Shown: positions 10,096-25,000, numbered from the stretch's first letter. The stretch: 64,000 nucleotides of DNA from Caenorhabditis elegans (GCF_000002985.6 NC_003283.11:14819501-14883500); one strand, 5' to 3'. A program made the numbers and translations. The notes: a model not told the origin generated them from the letters alone.

Positions 10096-13000
10096 TTATT
10101 GATCCTTCTTCTCTTCAGCGGCGACTGGAGCACTGCGGAGGAATGGGAGTTTCTCATCGATACTGAAATTAATAAAAATTAAAAAATAATGTTTATAATT
10201 TAGTCTTCTCATTCGAAAATGATATTTTGAAAACTTACATGTTCTGGACGTTCTTGAGATGTCCGGAGATGGTAGCAAGATGGGGGTCGATGGCTTCTTG
10301 GTTAGATTCGTAAACCTTTGGCACAGAGAAAACTCCGAGAAGTCCAAGAATGGCAAGGGTGAATCCAGAGAACCACGAAGCGATGTATGTCAAAGACCAG
10401 AGAACAAGTCCGAATTTGATAGATTCCAGTGGGCTCTCAACGAAGACGAGCTTCTTCAGCTTATTGGCAATGCAGGTGGCGTGCTCAACGAACACATCAG
10501 CTTGAGCGTGAACCTTTTCTTGTGGAAGAGTCAAGTCTTGTGCGAGGATCTCTGAGAATGGATGCTCAGAATCGGTCTTCTTGATTTGAGCTTCAACCTT
10601 CTTGAAGACGCTGAAAATCGAACTCATTAATGGTTGTAGCCTAGAAGTGCTTTGAGATAAACTCACCGGAATCCAGCGGCAGCTCCGAGAGCAAGAAGAA
10701 GCGAATATGTGACGACTGTGAGAAGTGGGTACTTGGCAAGAACGAACAGGACGAGAAGAGCCAATGAGAGAACGATGGCTGACTTCTTGGCATCGCGCCA
10801 GTAGATCACATCCAAGACTGAAAAAATAAACAATTATTATCATTATTACCGATAATTTTTTTTTTTTAATCATGAACCCAATATTCAAACGTCTCTTCCG
10901 CACTTTGTACTCATCAATGATCTAAATGTGTTCTTCACCCTACTTGGAACATGATAGACACTATACCCGACACATAATGTTTTCGTAGCAGATGATAAGA
11001 AACTCGATTTTTTGATAAGAACTCGCCTTTCTGACACTGACAACTCAGCATTTTATTTTATTTTAGGGTTACAGAAATAATTATGAGAAATTGTACGTAT
11101 CGATCTCACACGTGTTTCAAGGAGAAGAGTGCCGAAACGAACAAACAAAAAATTGGAGAGGGATTGCGAAAAAGAGATGAGTAAAAAGCTTCCCCTCCCT
11201 CCCACCGGGACGGACACCTGTTTTCTCAGCTCCACCCTCGCCCACTTTCTATCAACTCACTCTTGCCGGGAAAATCGGTTGCTGGGACCCAGGTCGGTTG
11301 CTTGGAGTATTTTTTGTTAACAAAACGAGTTTGAGCCATTTTTGGTAAAGAAAATGAAACAAGCTGACGATGACAACGACGATGCCCGAGTGACTGAAGA
11401 GGCAACAGCAAAAGCGGAATATATCGCGACGAGAAAAGTGACGGGGAGTCGAACGGCCGCGTATTTGTCTCCACCCTGTCTCTCTGCGGTCACCGTAATC
11501 GGCAACCGATCAACGTCCAACGCCCTCCGCGCAACAAAAACTATCTCCGCGGCCCAGTGTCTGCGTTGCTCAAATCTTCACACTCTCTAGTTGCATTTGC
11601 AGTTTTGAGACCTCCAACTGCCACAGAAGAGACGGTGACCGCGCGCGCTCACAATGATGCTCTCTGGGTCTCAAGCGATTCTTCGTGTACGTATTCGTAT
11701 GTATTGTATTCCGATGTCTCTATCTTATACGACCTGGTCCCGTCAAGAAACACATTAACTGCTTCCGCAGCCGAGACGATCAAGTCGAGGCCGATTCTTT
11801 ATTTTCATTGTAAAAACCAACTCCCATGAATTCACAGTGACCTACAATTCTGTTAAAAACTATATTTCTCGAGATAATTGATTTTTTTCACCGTTCTAAA
11901 GGTTCTCATTTTTCTTACCCTCTTTCTTTCGGAGAACTCCAGAGCTTTTCGTCAGCTTGTAAGCTTCGTGAGCGCTGACAGCGACTCCAACAACAAGTGC
12001 CACGTTGAGTCCAACTCGGAGCACAATATTAACAATGAACGCGATGAGCGCGTACAGTCCGCGTCCAACTGCTCCCAGTTTACTCATTGTTGTTGCTTGT
12101 TCTTCGTTCCAACGGAATTTTCTGTGATGTTTCACGTGAATGATGAGCGAGATTGATAGATAAACGACGAGAGATAAGAGATTATCCAAGAGTGGAAGAG
12201 ATTTAGAGAAAAAAGACGCAAAACAAGAAAGATATACGAAAAAGGCGAGCAAGAACATTATTTCCCCCGGGGAAAATGCATTTTGTGCTAAAAAGATGTT
12301 GAATTTTGAAGAAAAAATGTTTCCTAAAGTGTATTATTACTCGTTTCGCAACAAAAATTAGAGGAAACACAAACATTGAAACTTTCATTTTCGGATGCGT
12401 GACCTTCTCCACCAGTACCGATATTATAATAACAATACTGGTAGCCGTGAAAAAGAGAGGAAAGTAGAAAGTATATTTCGGAAGGCACGTGCCTTTCAGT
12501 CAATTATTGCGTTTGGCTGCGGTCAAAGTCATGTGTATCGACTGCTGCAGAGACTTTGGGTCCATGAATAATTAGACGGAGAGGCCGAAAATTGAGCGAT
12601 TCCGAGCGGAAGCGGTAAAGCAAGCTCACTGATTGTTTTGGTTTTTGTTAGAACTATACTGATATTGGAACGACAAAAAAGGCAGTTGATGAGCGGCGCA
12701 ACTGATTGAAAAACAGGCACAAAATATTGAGAGAACACGAGACTAGTTGTTTGGTGTCTGACTGAACTAGGTAAGAAATATGTAAACAAGAATTATTGCG
12801 AAATTAAATGAATTCAAAATCTTATGCGTGAATTGAACATAATCATCAACGAGTGCTCTGTTCGATAGATGAGGTGAATTCTAATTAGCGAAACGGATAT
12901 TATTCCTAGATGGAGCGCGTACGCGTAATTTTCGGATTAGTGCCGCACTGCGGCGAGCTTCAGAATAAAGCTCAAATAGCAGGAGAACTAGCAAATACAG

Positions 13001-16000
13001 GATCTTCCTCAACACAACGACGCATTTAGAAATGATGAAATAGCGTAGAAGGAGTGAGTGCGCGCCAAAATTCAAATTCAAATTGGCTGGTTAGTTTTGT
13101 GGTGGCGGCGCCTCCGCCAACTGCACACTATTTCATCATTGGTGCACAACGGGCGACGCTTTCTTTTGTTTCGAAGGAGACTAACGCAACACAATTCAAT
13201 TCAAAAGTGGCAAAAAACGAGCGAAACGCTCTTGAAAGAGTAGAAAATTGAAAAAGTAGGCGATAAAATTATGGAGAGCTCGAACTACGATTTAAAGGCG
13301 CAACACCCATTGCACCGCGTGGGTCTCGCCACGACTTGAATCATTTTTTGGTGAAATATGAATTCTAAACTGCGGAAGAAAATAATCGAAAATCGGCAAA
13401 CGAGAGAAGGATTATGCAGATTTTATATTTAAAAAACGCTGAAATCAGAAGAAAATCACATTGAAGATTTGCCATTAAAATTTTGGAGAGATCGAACTAC
13501 GGTTTAAAGGCGCAACTCCCACTGCACCACATGGGTCTCGCCACGAATGAAAAGGTTTTTAAACAATATGAGAAAAAGAATTGGAAAAACGGCGAACGAG
13601 ACAAGGATTATGCAGATTTTGCTGTAAAAACGCTAAAATTGGAAGAAAATTGAATTCGAGGAATAACGAACGGTGAATCCTAATTTGTGAAAACAAAGCA
13701 CGTGTAGTTGCAGACACAAATACGGGAGGCCATCCAGTAGTACTGGTCGTTGTTGTTGTGTGTCTGTGGTGTGGTTGTGCTTCTCTTCTTTTCCTCTTAT
13801 GGCTCGCCGGACCATGTGACCACCACGCCGGCCATCTGCACCCTCCAGCTCTCACCCGTCTATTTTCGCGCATCGTATCGACTTGGAGTCGTGCCAAATT
13901 GAGCGCTCCACCCAATGTCTCCCCTTCTAACCCTTCCCACCATAGATGGCCAGCCAGCTTCTCCACCCGCCCCTATTATTCTTGTTGTGTATGCTACTGC
14001 TTTTGAGCTAGTTCTGGAGCTGGCTGAGCCGACCGCAATTCCTCAATAGCGAGACAAAGACCAAGAGCAGAAGCACAATTGGGTTGTGCCTCATTTTGAA
14101 TGCTATGCGAATTTCTTCTTTTTATTCAACTTACCACATGGTGGAACAGTCTTGAAATCGATCCATGCATCACCGTGATGCTTTAAAATCGAATGATGTG
14201 GCGATGATGGATGAGCTGAAATATTATTTTTTCAGAATATTACTTTTTTTAAACTAACAATGGTGATGAGATGGACCAAGATTAACAGTCGATGGCTTCA
14301 CATCTTCATCACTAATATCCTTTGGTGGAGTTGGTGGACGTGGCACGGTTTCAAACTTCTGATGTCCAAACATTTCCTCTTCGGTGAGAGACTCAACAGC
14401 TGCGGCAGCTCCAACAGCGGCTCCAAATGCAGCTCCAGTGTTTGAAGTAACCAATGGATCGAAATCATCAAGATCATTATTTTGAGCAGCGGCAGCCTTC
14501 TCCACTTCCTCTGGAATCGTTAATGGTCCCTTGCGATCAAAAGTCGTCTCATCCTCTTCAGGTGTCTGATTTCCGAACTGTGGCTTATCGTCGGACAATG
14601 GAGCAACATCATCAGTCTCGAATGGTGGAGTTGGCTCACGTCTCAAGAAGTTGTCGACTTCATCATGAACTTTGTCTACAGTGTCGTGTATATCGACGAG
14701 TGGTTCTGGAGTCTCAATCTTTTCTGGAACTGGACTCTCTGGAAGTTGTTTCTCAGCTTCTCTGACAAAATCATCAACTGCATTTGGGACAGTTTCGTGC
14801 ACAAAATCGCCGACTCCATCATAAGCTTTGTGCAAGCTATCGACAATTGGCTCTTTCACTTGCTCAATCTTTTGCTCAACATTATCGAGCAATTCACGTC
14901 CAATTTCATCACCACTGTCGACCGCTTGCTTCTTGTATTCCGAAGCCGATTCGACGGCATCTTGCACGAGTTTACGAGCTTCCTCAGCAATCGGAGATTC
15001 GAGAAGAGCAGCCGTCGGTGCGTTGTCGTTGAAATAATTCTTTTCGATGACGTCGTTGTGATGGGAAGACATCTGAAATTTTAAAATATTATGACAAATT
15101 TTGAGAAGAAAATGGAAGGGTTGTGTATGACACTGCTGGAGACAAAAAAAAATGTGTTGTCGCCGGTTGTACTAGAGACACATAAACACAAGGGCTGTGG
15201 GAAGAACATATAGACGAAGACATCCAACAAAATATTGATATTTTTAGTTTTTTGTATTGTTTCGAAAGTTATTTTTTTCGAAAAGCAATTGTAAATTCCT
15301 TATGAAATTTCGCGCGCTCTAAAAAACGATTTTTGTTTCGAATTTATAGCGTTGATCATGAAATTCGAGCAAAATTCATTTGGAATAAAGGCTAATTTCG
15401 AATTTTGAAAATCAATAAATAAACTGGAAAAATTTCTACGAATCTTGTTTTTTTCGATTCAAACTGAGAGCAACTGGCGTTGGCGTAAAGATGTTTGAGA
15501 GTTAGTTTTGAGAACAAGAGACAAAAAGTGTAATCTCCGGAAGCCACGACGGGATTTCACAGGTGTTCTTGAAAAGTGAAACTTTTCAAATTTGCAGGAT
15601 GAAGCGGAACGAAAAGCGCAAACTTGCTCAAAATGGCATTGTTGAAACCAAACAAACAAAACGGCGGAATCTTTGTTTCTAAAAGTGAACAAAACATGGA
15701 AAACGAAGAGTATTTAGTGTTCATCCTATCCTCTCTTCTCTCCTTTTCCTTTTCCAAACGACAAAATAACACAAAAATGGGCGAAAAGGGAAAGAAAAGA
15801 AAAGTGAGAAGATATACAAGAGATTCAGAGAGAATGAGTCGAGGAGCGCTGAGGAGTACGCGCCGCGGCTATTTTTTTGCAGTAAAAAGCAACGAATTTC
15901 CGGAATATTCAAATCAAATTGAAAATTCGAATTATGCAGCCGTATAGAAAAGGTGATGTAAAACATTTTGAAGTCAACAAGTGTTGAAAAATCGACGAGT

Positions 16001-19000
16001 GACCGGAAAACAAGAGAACGGGCGGTCTTTGGGCAGTTCCAAAGCAATTTTCTCGTGGCGCGCGCGGAAAATTGACTCATTAATTGCTGACACTTTTGGA
16101 GAGTGTTTCGAAAGTTTGCAGGTTTGAACAGTTTTAACAAATATTGCTGAGAATTTGTGAGCAATACTTTTTTCTTTAAATTTTGAGTTGTGAAATATTA
16201 AAAATAAAATAGTGGCGCCGCAATGAGGATTCACTTGTAAAATTCAGAAAAAATTAAATTTGAAAATAAAATGTGTTTTCTTGAGAAATGCTACGGTATT
16301 CAAGGGAGGTGGTTAAATTCTGCGGATGGGTCTCGCCGCGCGCTTTAATATTTTTTGCAAAACATCGAAGTTCATTTCTTTTTCGTACGTTTTGTTGGTT
16401 TTTCTGAATTCAATTATCGAAAAATCAACAAAAATAGAAAAAATAAAATAAAATTTTTTTGGATTAAAAGAAAATAATTCAAATTCTTGTTAAAAAATCT
16501 AGCAAACGCCTCCCAATGAGTCATCATAAAGTATTGCAAAGTAAAAAAGTGTTCGATAGCAATGAGTAATCAACCGATTTTCTTCGGTCACACTCGCTTT
16601 GATTACCGCACTATCAAACCAAAATAAAATGAGAAAATATTTTTTTGCGATCACCTTTCCGGTTTTTCTCAAAATATATTTTTCGTTTGTTGGTTGTTCC
16701 ATTGGGGTCATGTGATATAGCAAAAAGGAGCGGTTGGGTGTACTTGACAAACACTGACAGTTCTACAACAAATTAAGGAGCTGACAGACATAGAACAAAA
16801 CTAAAAAAAAAACAGAAAAAGTAACTCATTCACAACCTTCTGATTCTTCTTTAAAGTTGCTTCGTTTGCCTCGTTTCGTTCGATGAATACGAATCCGTCG
16901 TCCTGAGATCCTGGCTTCTGAATTAGACACATCACCTCACAAATTCATGCATTTTTACAATATCCAAGTTTTTTGAAAATATAGTCACTTGCAACACCAA
17001 TATATATCAGTTTCCCATTTTGTCCTGCTAGAGCTCCTTGAATTTTGCAAGCCACACGGTTTATCATGCCAATTTACGATGTATTTTACTAGGAAAAGTT
17101 TTAATGTATTAAAATAATTTTCAGTTTTTCGCCAAACTCTTCTGAACTCAACATTCAAAATGATCAATCCATTATTCATTGTTTTTAAATACAAAAAAAA
17201 CATTTAAAATTATAAATGAACACTTCTCCTCCTGGACTACACAAGTCCTAATAGAATCGACACGATTAACTTTATGGCAGGCTTGCAAAATTATTGGGGC
17301 GACATTATTTTCAACACAATATATTTTTTGACAAACTGATAATAAACCAAGACCTGTCTCTCTGATTCGTCATCCAAATTTTCAGAAATAATTACAGAAG
17401 AAGCACCGAAAATCATTGTCATGATTTGACAATCATAGCAGCTCGTGGCTCACTTATATCTTAGTAGTAAAATATGGAAAAAGACGAAGAAATTTGAGAA
17501 TCTTCCACTATCCAGTTACCACCAAAAAGCCTTAGAGAGAAGAAGGGGCAAAAGTATGCGAGTGTATGCGGCGCAGCGCAATTTTATAATTTTACATGGA
17601 CGACTAGTCCCAAAAGGAACAGAAAAGGAACGAAAATGGGCAGGTTCACGGAATCTCCAATCTTCCTTTTATAAAATTGTGGTGGAGCGTCACCCTTTTT
17701 TCCACCTCGGAAAAGGATAGAAAAGTAACGATTTGTTTGGCTTTTAGTTTCTTTTTTCCGCGAGTTTGTATGTGCATTTGGTGATGGAAAAGAGGAAGAA
17801 TCGAACGAGAATGAAGCCAATAAAAATTGATGGTTCCACGAGAAATGGTTTTGATGAGAGTGTGAAAAGTTGGGAGAAAAAAAGTATTTGATCTCCAGAC
17901 AGTTATATGGACTTTTTTTGGAAGGGTTTATTTAGTGTAAGAGTCATTGATAGACTTTTACTAATTGTAAATATAAAATTTCAGATTTTCAGTTTCACCA
18001 AACTTCTATAAAAACTGTAGAAAATATCTTTGAACTAAAAGAAACCGACTCGAAATTGTTCAAATTTTTTAGAATCAATCAAAGTTGTCCCTTTCCTAAT
18101 TAAAATTTTAGACTTTTGATCGAGTTTGATGAAAAAAGTTTCAAAATTGAAAAACAAACCTAACAAGCATCCTAAATCTTTTCCTACTTCTCTATTTCTC
18201 TAAAATCATAAAAAATAAATGAAAATTTGAACTTGGAGCAATTGCACGGGGACTCGAAAGTGATAAATTTAAAATATTTTGAAAACAGTTTCCCAGTTCA
18301 AACTCAGTCAGGAGCACAATTTTTGGCAGCCTAAGCCTATCTAATAAGACCTATCTGATTTCAGATTGAATTTAAAAGTAGGATAGAAATATACTGAACA
18401 AGCATTCAACGCATTCACAAACGTTTTGAACCTTAAATTTGACTTTAACAATTATTAATTTCAGAAAATTTAAAGCTCAAACCTAGAGAGACAGGCCATA
18501 AAGATTCCTCAATTCATTCACCACATTCCTCGTTTAAATTATAAAATGTAACCAAAATTTTGCAAATAAAAATAAACTAACCATGTCGTCAGATCCAAGG
18601 CTTCCAAATACTGACTTTTGCATTGGATCATGAACTGGCGGAGCTGCGAACTCGTCTAAACCTTCATGATCAACCTTCTCAAATCCACTGGAATCTATGG
18701 ATCCTTCAGCGGATGGTCGATCCTCTTGTTGCAACTTTTCAAGGAATTGGGCAGTGTTTTCAAACCCGACTGGCGGCGCGTTTGGCGACAAATCAGATGG
18801 AGAATCCATTGATAAATTGGTGACTAGAAGTTGTTGAGATGGGTTTGGAGATGAACGAAGGTACTGGGAAACCTGAAAAAGATAAATTGAAATTCTATAA
18901 AACAATTATTGGGAGAAAATGAAAACGAACAGAAGATTGAAATGGGAGCAAATCTTGTCGAATGTTCTCAATAGCGGTACGGAACTTTTGACGATCTCCA

Positions 19001-22000
19001 AAGGAAGAAATCGAGGAGAAAGAGTCACGACGGATAGATGGATCGTCAACTGGAAATATTTGAGAGTATGAAAAGAGAATTCAAAATGTGAGTTCACACG
19101 AAGAAAAACATTGTAAGATAATTGGAAGTAGATGCCAAAGATTATGAATTGTGAAAAAAGTTTGAAAATCCTGTTAAAAAAATCCAAACTCGTTAGCAAA
19201 ATCATCAGAATAAAGAACTAAAAGTTAAGCAAATCATAACTATTACTAAAAGAGCACACATTTGCTCACTGGAGGTATTGAATCTTTGAATAGTTCGTTC
19301 ACTAAGATCCCCAATTGAATCCAAACATTCACTTCCATCATCATCATCATCATTATCTTCATTCAGTGATTTTCCAGGTCCCATAATTTTAGTTTCAACT
19401 AAAACTCGTCTGATCGGTTCATTGATAATTTCTGGAGCTTCCAATGACTCATTATCCTTCTCAGGAGCTGACTCTACAGGCTTCTCAACTTCTTTCATAG
19501 CCTGTGGCTCTTCAATAATTTCCGACAGCGCCTCAATCTCTTCCTGCTTCTCCTGGGGAGAATGTGGAACAGATTGCATATCCATCATTGGAACCTCTTC
19601 ATACTCAGCAAGTGTATTTGGTGAGAGAGGAGAAAGGGCTCCAATGTCTTCAGTTGGCTTCTCAGGTGGTTTTTGTTGAGTTATGATTGTCAGAGGTCTT
19701 TCCAAAGATTCTACAAGTTCTTTTTGTTGTTCTTCAGAGTATGTTCTTCCCAGTTTGATATTCAATGGAGCGAATCTCACACGTGATTTCGAATCGTCTA
19801 GAGGCTTTGCAACTTTCGGAAGCTCAGATTTTGGAGCACGAGGTGGTCGTTGTGGAATCGTTGGAGCTTGTTCAACTTCAATTGGGATGATTCTCTCTTG
19901 AACCTGCCCAGGAACTACCGGCTCAGGTTCTGGAGTCTTCTCATCATCTTCAACTGGAAGTTTCAAATCAGCTAGTGGCTCAGGAATCGGACACGTGGAT
20001 TCAGAGACTTGCGGTGCCATCTCACTTATTTCGGATTCTGTCACCACCTCCATTTCACTAACTTCTTTCACAGCATCTGCAATAATCCACTCTACCATTT
20101 CTTCCAAATACATTGTCGCTGGTTCCATCAACGGAATCGGAACATGAATAACTTTTGGATCATTGGTAAAATCAAGTTCCAGCAAAGAAGGCTCAGATGG
20201 TACAACCTTAAGAATTTTCAATGTTGACTCCTCGTCTTGCTCATTAACATCAGAAGCATCAACATCTGTAATGCAGCCAACTTCTGCAACTAAAGATTTA
20301 AGAGATTGAAGGGAAATCACATCTTCGTCTCTCCATTGACGAATTGGATGGAAGTTCAGCTCAGCGACAACGTCTTCTTCTTCCTGGTTCTCTTGATTAC
20401 CATCTGCTTTCTGCGATTCTTCAGAACTTTCAGTTCCAAATGGAACATAGTCATTGCCATAGTCCTCGTGATCCTTTGGAATATTAAAATGTAAGTCTAT
20501 GATCTTATGTGGAGCTGGGGAATTTTGAGATAAATCTGGTTGAACTTCAACTTTTTCGAGTGGTTCTTGAACCTCCGGAATGGCTGCAGATTCCTCTTCT
20601 GGGGCACTCTCAAGCTCAAATTCCACAGTTGCCACTTGTAACTGCTCCGAGGACACTTCAGTTTTTGGAACCGCGTTTGCGGTTGTGGAATCATCGATGT
20701 TTTCACTAGCGGAAACCGAGATATTAGCTGTAACTTCGGGAACTTTCTTTTCATCGTCTTCATGCACAAGTTCATCGATTACATTGGCAATGCTCTGCTC
20801 ATCATCTTCAGTACTCTGTCCAACTATGAAAATGGGAGCATGTGGTTCAGTTTTTTGAGTTTTAGGTTCCGTAGAAGAAGCTCGCTTAACTCTTTGGAAT
20901 ATTTCAGGATCAGAAACGAATGCCTCTGAAGTTTCAGGTACATATTCCGGTTGTCCAGATGTTTTGATTTCTTTGCTGGAAAGCTCTTGGGTTTCAAGTT
21001 CTTTCTTGTCTTCTGAATTTTTGGTAACAGTGCTGTCAGACGGTAGAACAGCTTCTACAGGAAGAATATTTTCAACCAGGGAAACTAATTTTTCCATAAC
21101 TGTCTCTTTCTTTGCATCTTCCGAGTTTTCAATTGTTTCCTTATCTTGATCTTTTTTGGCTTCCAATTGAAATTCTGCGCTTTCTTGATCCGGCTCTGCA
21201 GAAACTTCAAACTTGCCTTGATGTTCCGCGCTGAATTCCTCAGGTTGATTCTGGTCGTCTTTTATTTCTGACGCTCCTCCAGTTTCCTGATCAATATGGC
21301 TTTCCGCATTTTCAGGCTGAGTTGGAGCTTGAACAGGAAGAATGCTTTCAATCATCGAGGTGAACTTTTCAATAACTGTCCCGCCAGCTGATTTTTCAGG
21401 AGCATCTTCGACTTCAGACGTATCATTCTGACCAGCATGATCTACAACAGTTTCATCAAGTTCTTGAGCATCAGGAGCAGAAACTTCAGTGAAAGAACCC
21501 GTTACTCCAGTTGGGAGAGCGTTTTCCACCAACTTATTCAGTATTGTTTCTTCCTCAGGGTCCCGTTCTCTGGTATCAGTTGTTTTGTCGTTTCTCAGAT
21601 TTTTCTCGCCACTGTGAGCTTCTGCAGTTGGAGCATCTGGATTATCTTCCTTCGATTCATCCAGACCCTCTGTATTCACTGGAAGAACATTTTCGACCAT
21701 GGAAACAGCTTCTGGATTCTCATCATTTGTTGAAGGAAGAATATTTTCAACCATTGAAGTCAATTTGCTTACGAATGTCTCTTCCTCAGGCCTATCACGG
21801 GTAGAGTCACCAGTTTCTTCAACTTCCCTATCGGCATGAGCATCTTCATTCTCGTTACTGGCAAGTACTCCATATGGAATCACGGCTCCACCAAGAAGAA
21901 CACTTCCCACAACAGCTACTATCTTATTTCCAATTGAGCTTTCACCCTCTTGGGATGTAAGAGGTTCCTCGCTTTGAATTGGATCCTGATCGACATCTTC

Positions 22001-25000
22001 CTCATTTTTTGTGATGGCTTCTTCTGATTCTTTATCACTTTCAATAAGTTCGTTATGTTCAGAAGTTCTTTCTTGATCAGCATTCGCATCGGGATTTTCA
22101 TCTCCATCCCCAACAAATATAACCTGAATCGGAGCATTTTGGTCGCCAGTTCCTGTAAGAGATACCGTTCTTCTATCTCTCCTGAAAATATCCTCGTCTT
22201 CTCCAGTCGATTCCGCTGGAGCTACCTCTTCAGGTCGTTCCTCAATGCTTACGAGTTCATCAACTGGAAGCGGTTCATCTGCCATTGCAACCAATTTCTC
22301 GATATTGGCATCCAGATAGCTCACATGCTCAGCATCACCAAAAGCTTCGGTAGTTTCAAGTCCAGCCTCGATAAATTCAGTTGCATTGTCATCTTCAGTA
22401 TCAGGTGCTTTTGGCATATTTTCACTGATCTTTGAAGTTGTCTCATCAACGGTTTCTGGATCAGTAGGATCTTCTTGCGCAGCCTCATCAACCTGAACAT
22501 TGTTGTCTGGTCCTGAAGCACCATTCTCCAAATTTTCCAAGTCTTGTTTGATTTCTGATGTCTCGTCATTAGGAGATACTGCTTCATTTCTCTTCTCAGC
22601 GTTATCCTCTGGTCCTTCTTCTCCACCAGGAAGGTAATTAATCTCGGTGTCATTTTCGGCTTTAGGAGTGTTTTCTTTTGATTTCTTGACGTTATCATCA
22701 GTAAAAATCTCTTCGGTTTGTGAATCATCAACAGTAGTCTCTTCAGAATCTGGAATTGCATTCTGTGCAGGTTGATCTGAAGTTCCTCCATCTTCAGTAG
22801 AAATAACGGCTTCAATTGGGAGAGAGCTTTCAGCCATTGATACAATTTTTTCAACTATGGTTTCATCGTCTGGATCGTTAGCGTTTTCAAGGTCGTCTTC
22901 CTCCTTGCCAGGCTGAGAAATTGTTTCATTTTCTCTAATTTCTTGAATACGCTCTTCTGATAATTTATCTCCAGCTGGAAGAAGATTTTCAGTCACTGTT
23001 ACCAACTTCTCCATAAATGTTTCTGTGGCCCTAGAATCAGGTGAATCAGAAAAGTCTCCTTCAGTTTTAGAAGCATCGACTGCTGTTACTTCCGATTCAG
23101 GATTTTTATTCTGCACTCTGTCATCCAATTCTAAGACTTCTGGCGAGACTACATCTTCCTCTAAAGATGATGCTTTAACCAGTTTCTCTGAAGTTTCTTC
23201 AACTTCAGTAACTGGAACTGGAATACTGTCTTGATCCTCTGAAATAACCGGAAGATAATCAGAAAGTGTTTGGGAACTTGTGATGCCCAACACTTCTGGC
23301 GACATGATGTCTTCTTCTAATGAAGAAGCTCTTTCAAGTGTCTTTTGGGAGTCAACAACGTGATCACACGATTCTGTAGCTTTGACAGCGACGGTTTCTT
23401 GCTCCGAATTCTCAATTGGAAGCTCGGGGACATTGTCTGCCTGTTCTAAAGCAAGTTGACTTTCATCCGGATTCCCCATCACATTGGAAACATTGTTCGA
23501 AACAATTTTGTCACCTGCCTCTTCAAGACCAATAACATCCGAAACGGTTTTACGACTTTCGGGTACATCTGTAGAGTAAGCGTCTTTACTTTCTGTTATA
23601 ATTTCTCGAGCTTCAACAAGCTTTGAAAGCTCATCGCCAGAAGCTTCGAGACTAATGATATCTGGGGATTCTGTATTCTCTTTGACATTGTTGGCAACTG
23701 AGTCTGAAACAGCTCCAGTCAAACCAACTCCAGAAGATTCAAGTCCAATGAAACTATGTACGGTTTCAACTCTCGAGCTCTGTTCGTTGACATTCTGTTC
23801 ATTTTCAACAGGAAATGGGTGATCTTTGATGAACTCATCACCAGAAGCTTCTATTTCAATATGCTCCGCTTTTTCGTTTAAGATTTTCTGTTGAGGTTCA
23901 AGTTCATCAAGTGGCGTAAACATATTATTTTCTAACAAGACCTGCTCGGCTCCACTCTCCTCAAGATTTATGTTATCTGATGGTTCCGAGAAGTTTTCTA
24001 CAGGTCTCTGAAATTCGTACTCGTCACCTATCGGTTCAAGTTCCACAACAACAGGAATAGAAGCTTCTTCTGCTGTAACACTAAAAGTTTCCACTGTTTC
24101 ATCATTGGCTACCTCCGGAGTAAAAACGTTGGGAATATCATCATTAACAACTGGAGCGTTTGGGATGTTTCCAATGATGTATTCTTCAAGACCAACAACA
24201 TCAGGAGCAGATGCTACTTCCTTGATCTCGTTCTCAGAAGGAATATCTCCCGCAGATTCCAGTGGAACAAAATCTGTAGTTATGGTCGCTTCAGCTTCAT
24301 TGTCTTCAGCAGGAGCAAGGCCACTCGTATCCCGGAAAGTATCTCCGGAATCCTCAAGTCCAATCACATTTTTTTCTGATTTAATTGAGCTTTCTACTTC
24401 GTTTTGCTTCTCTTCAGTTTCAGAAAGATGATCTTCTAGCTGAGTGACTGTAGTTTCAGACGGCAAAATTATTGTGGGAATTTCTTGTTCTGTATGTGCT
24501 GGTTTGTCAGCCCCATCAGGTTCCACGCTATTTTCATTAGCAGATATTTTGATATTTCCTTCTTCACAATCACCAGATGATTCCAGCGCAATTACCTTTG
24601 CAGATGAAACTGGCTCAGTTTCTTCAACATTTTCAGATGCATCAGGTTCTTTATTTTCAGAACTTTCCTGATCTGATGCAGTTTCCAATGCAGGCCTATT
24701 CAAATTATCTCCAGAATCTTCCAAACCGATAACTGCTGGAGCTTCCATTTCAGAATTCTCATTTGCTTCAATGGAAGCTGCTTGCTGTCCTTGTTCCAGA
24801 CCGATGAAGTGTTCTCCTGAAGATTCAAGTCCGATTGCAGTTGTATTTTCAACATCCCCAGTAACTTCAGATTCTTTATTTTCAGAGAATTCTTTCTCCG
24901 GTGGATCTTCCTGTACAGAATCTTTCAAGTTCTCTCCAGAATCCTCCAAACCGATGACAGCTGCTGTTTCCAATACATAACTCTCACAATTGTCAATCTG

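Noticed and set aside
13559-13966. Minus-strand frame of 135 residues with a GC-rich segment
   Set aside because: Overlaps the tandem dispersed repeat and a GC-rich intronic patch; no splice partners or recognised features.
22321-22854. Long alternative minus frame (177 residues, Lys/Leu/Met-rich) inside the ret-1 giant exon
   Set aside because: It is the shifted reading of the Glu/Asp-rich repetitive ret-1 frame; similar shadows occur on both strands throughout the exon.
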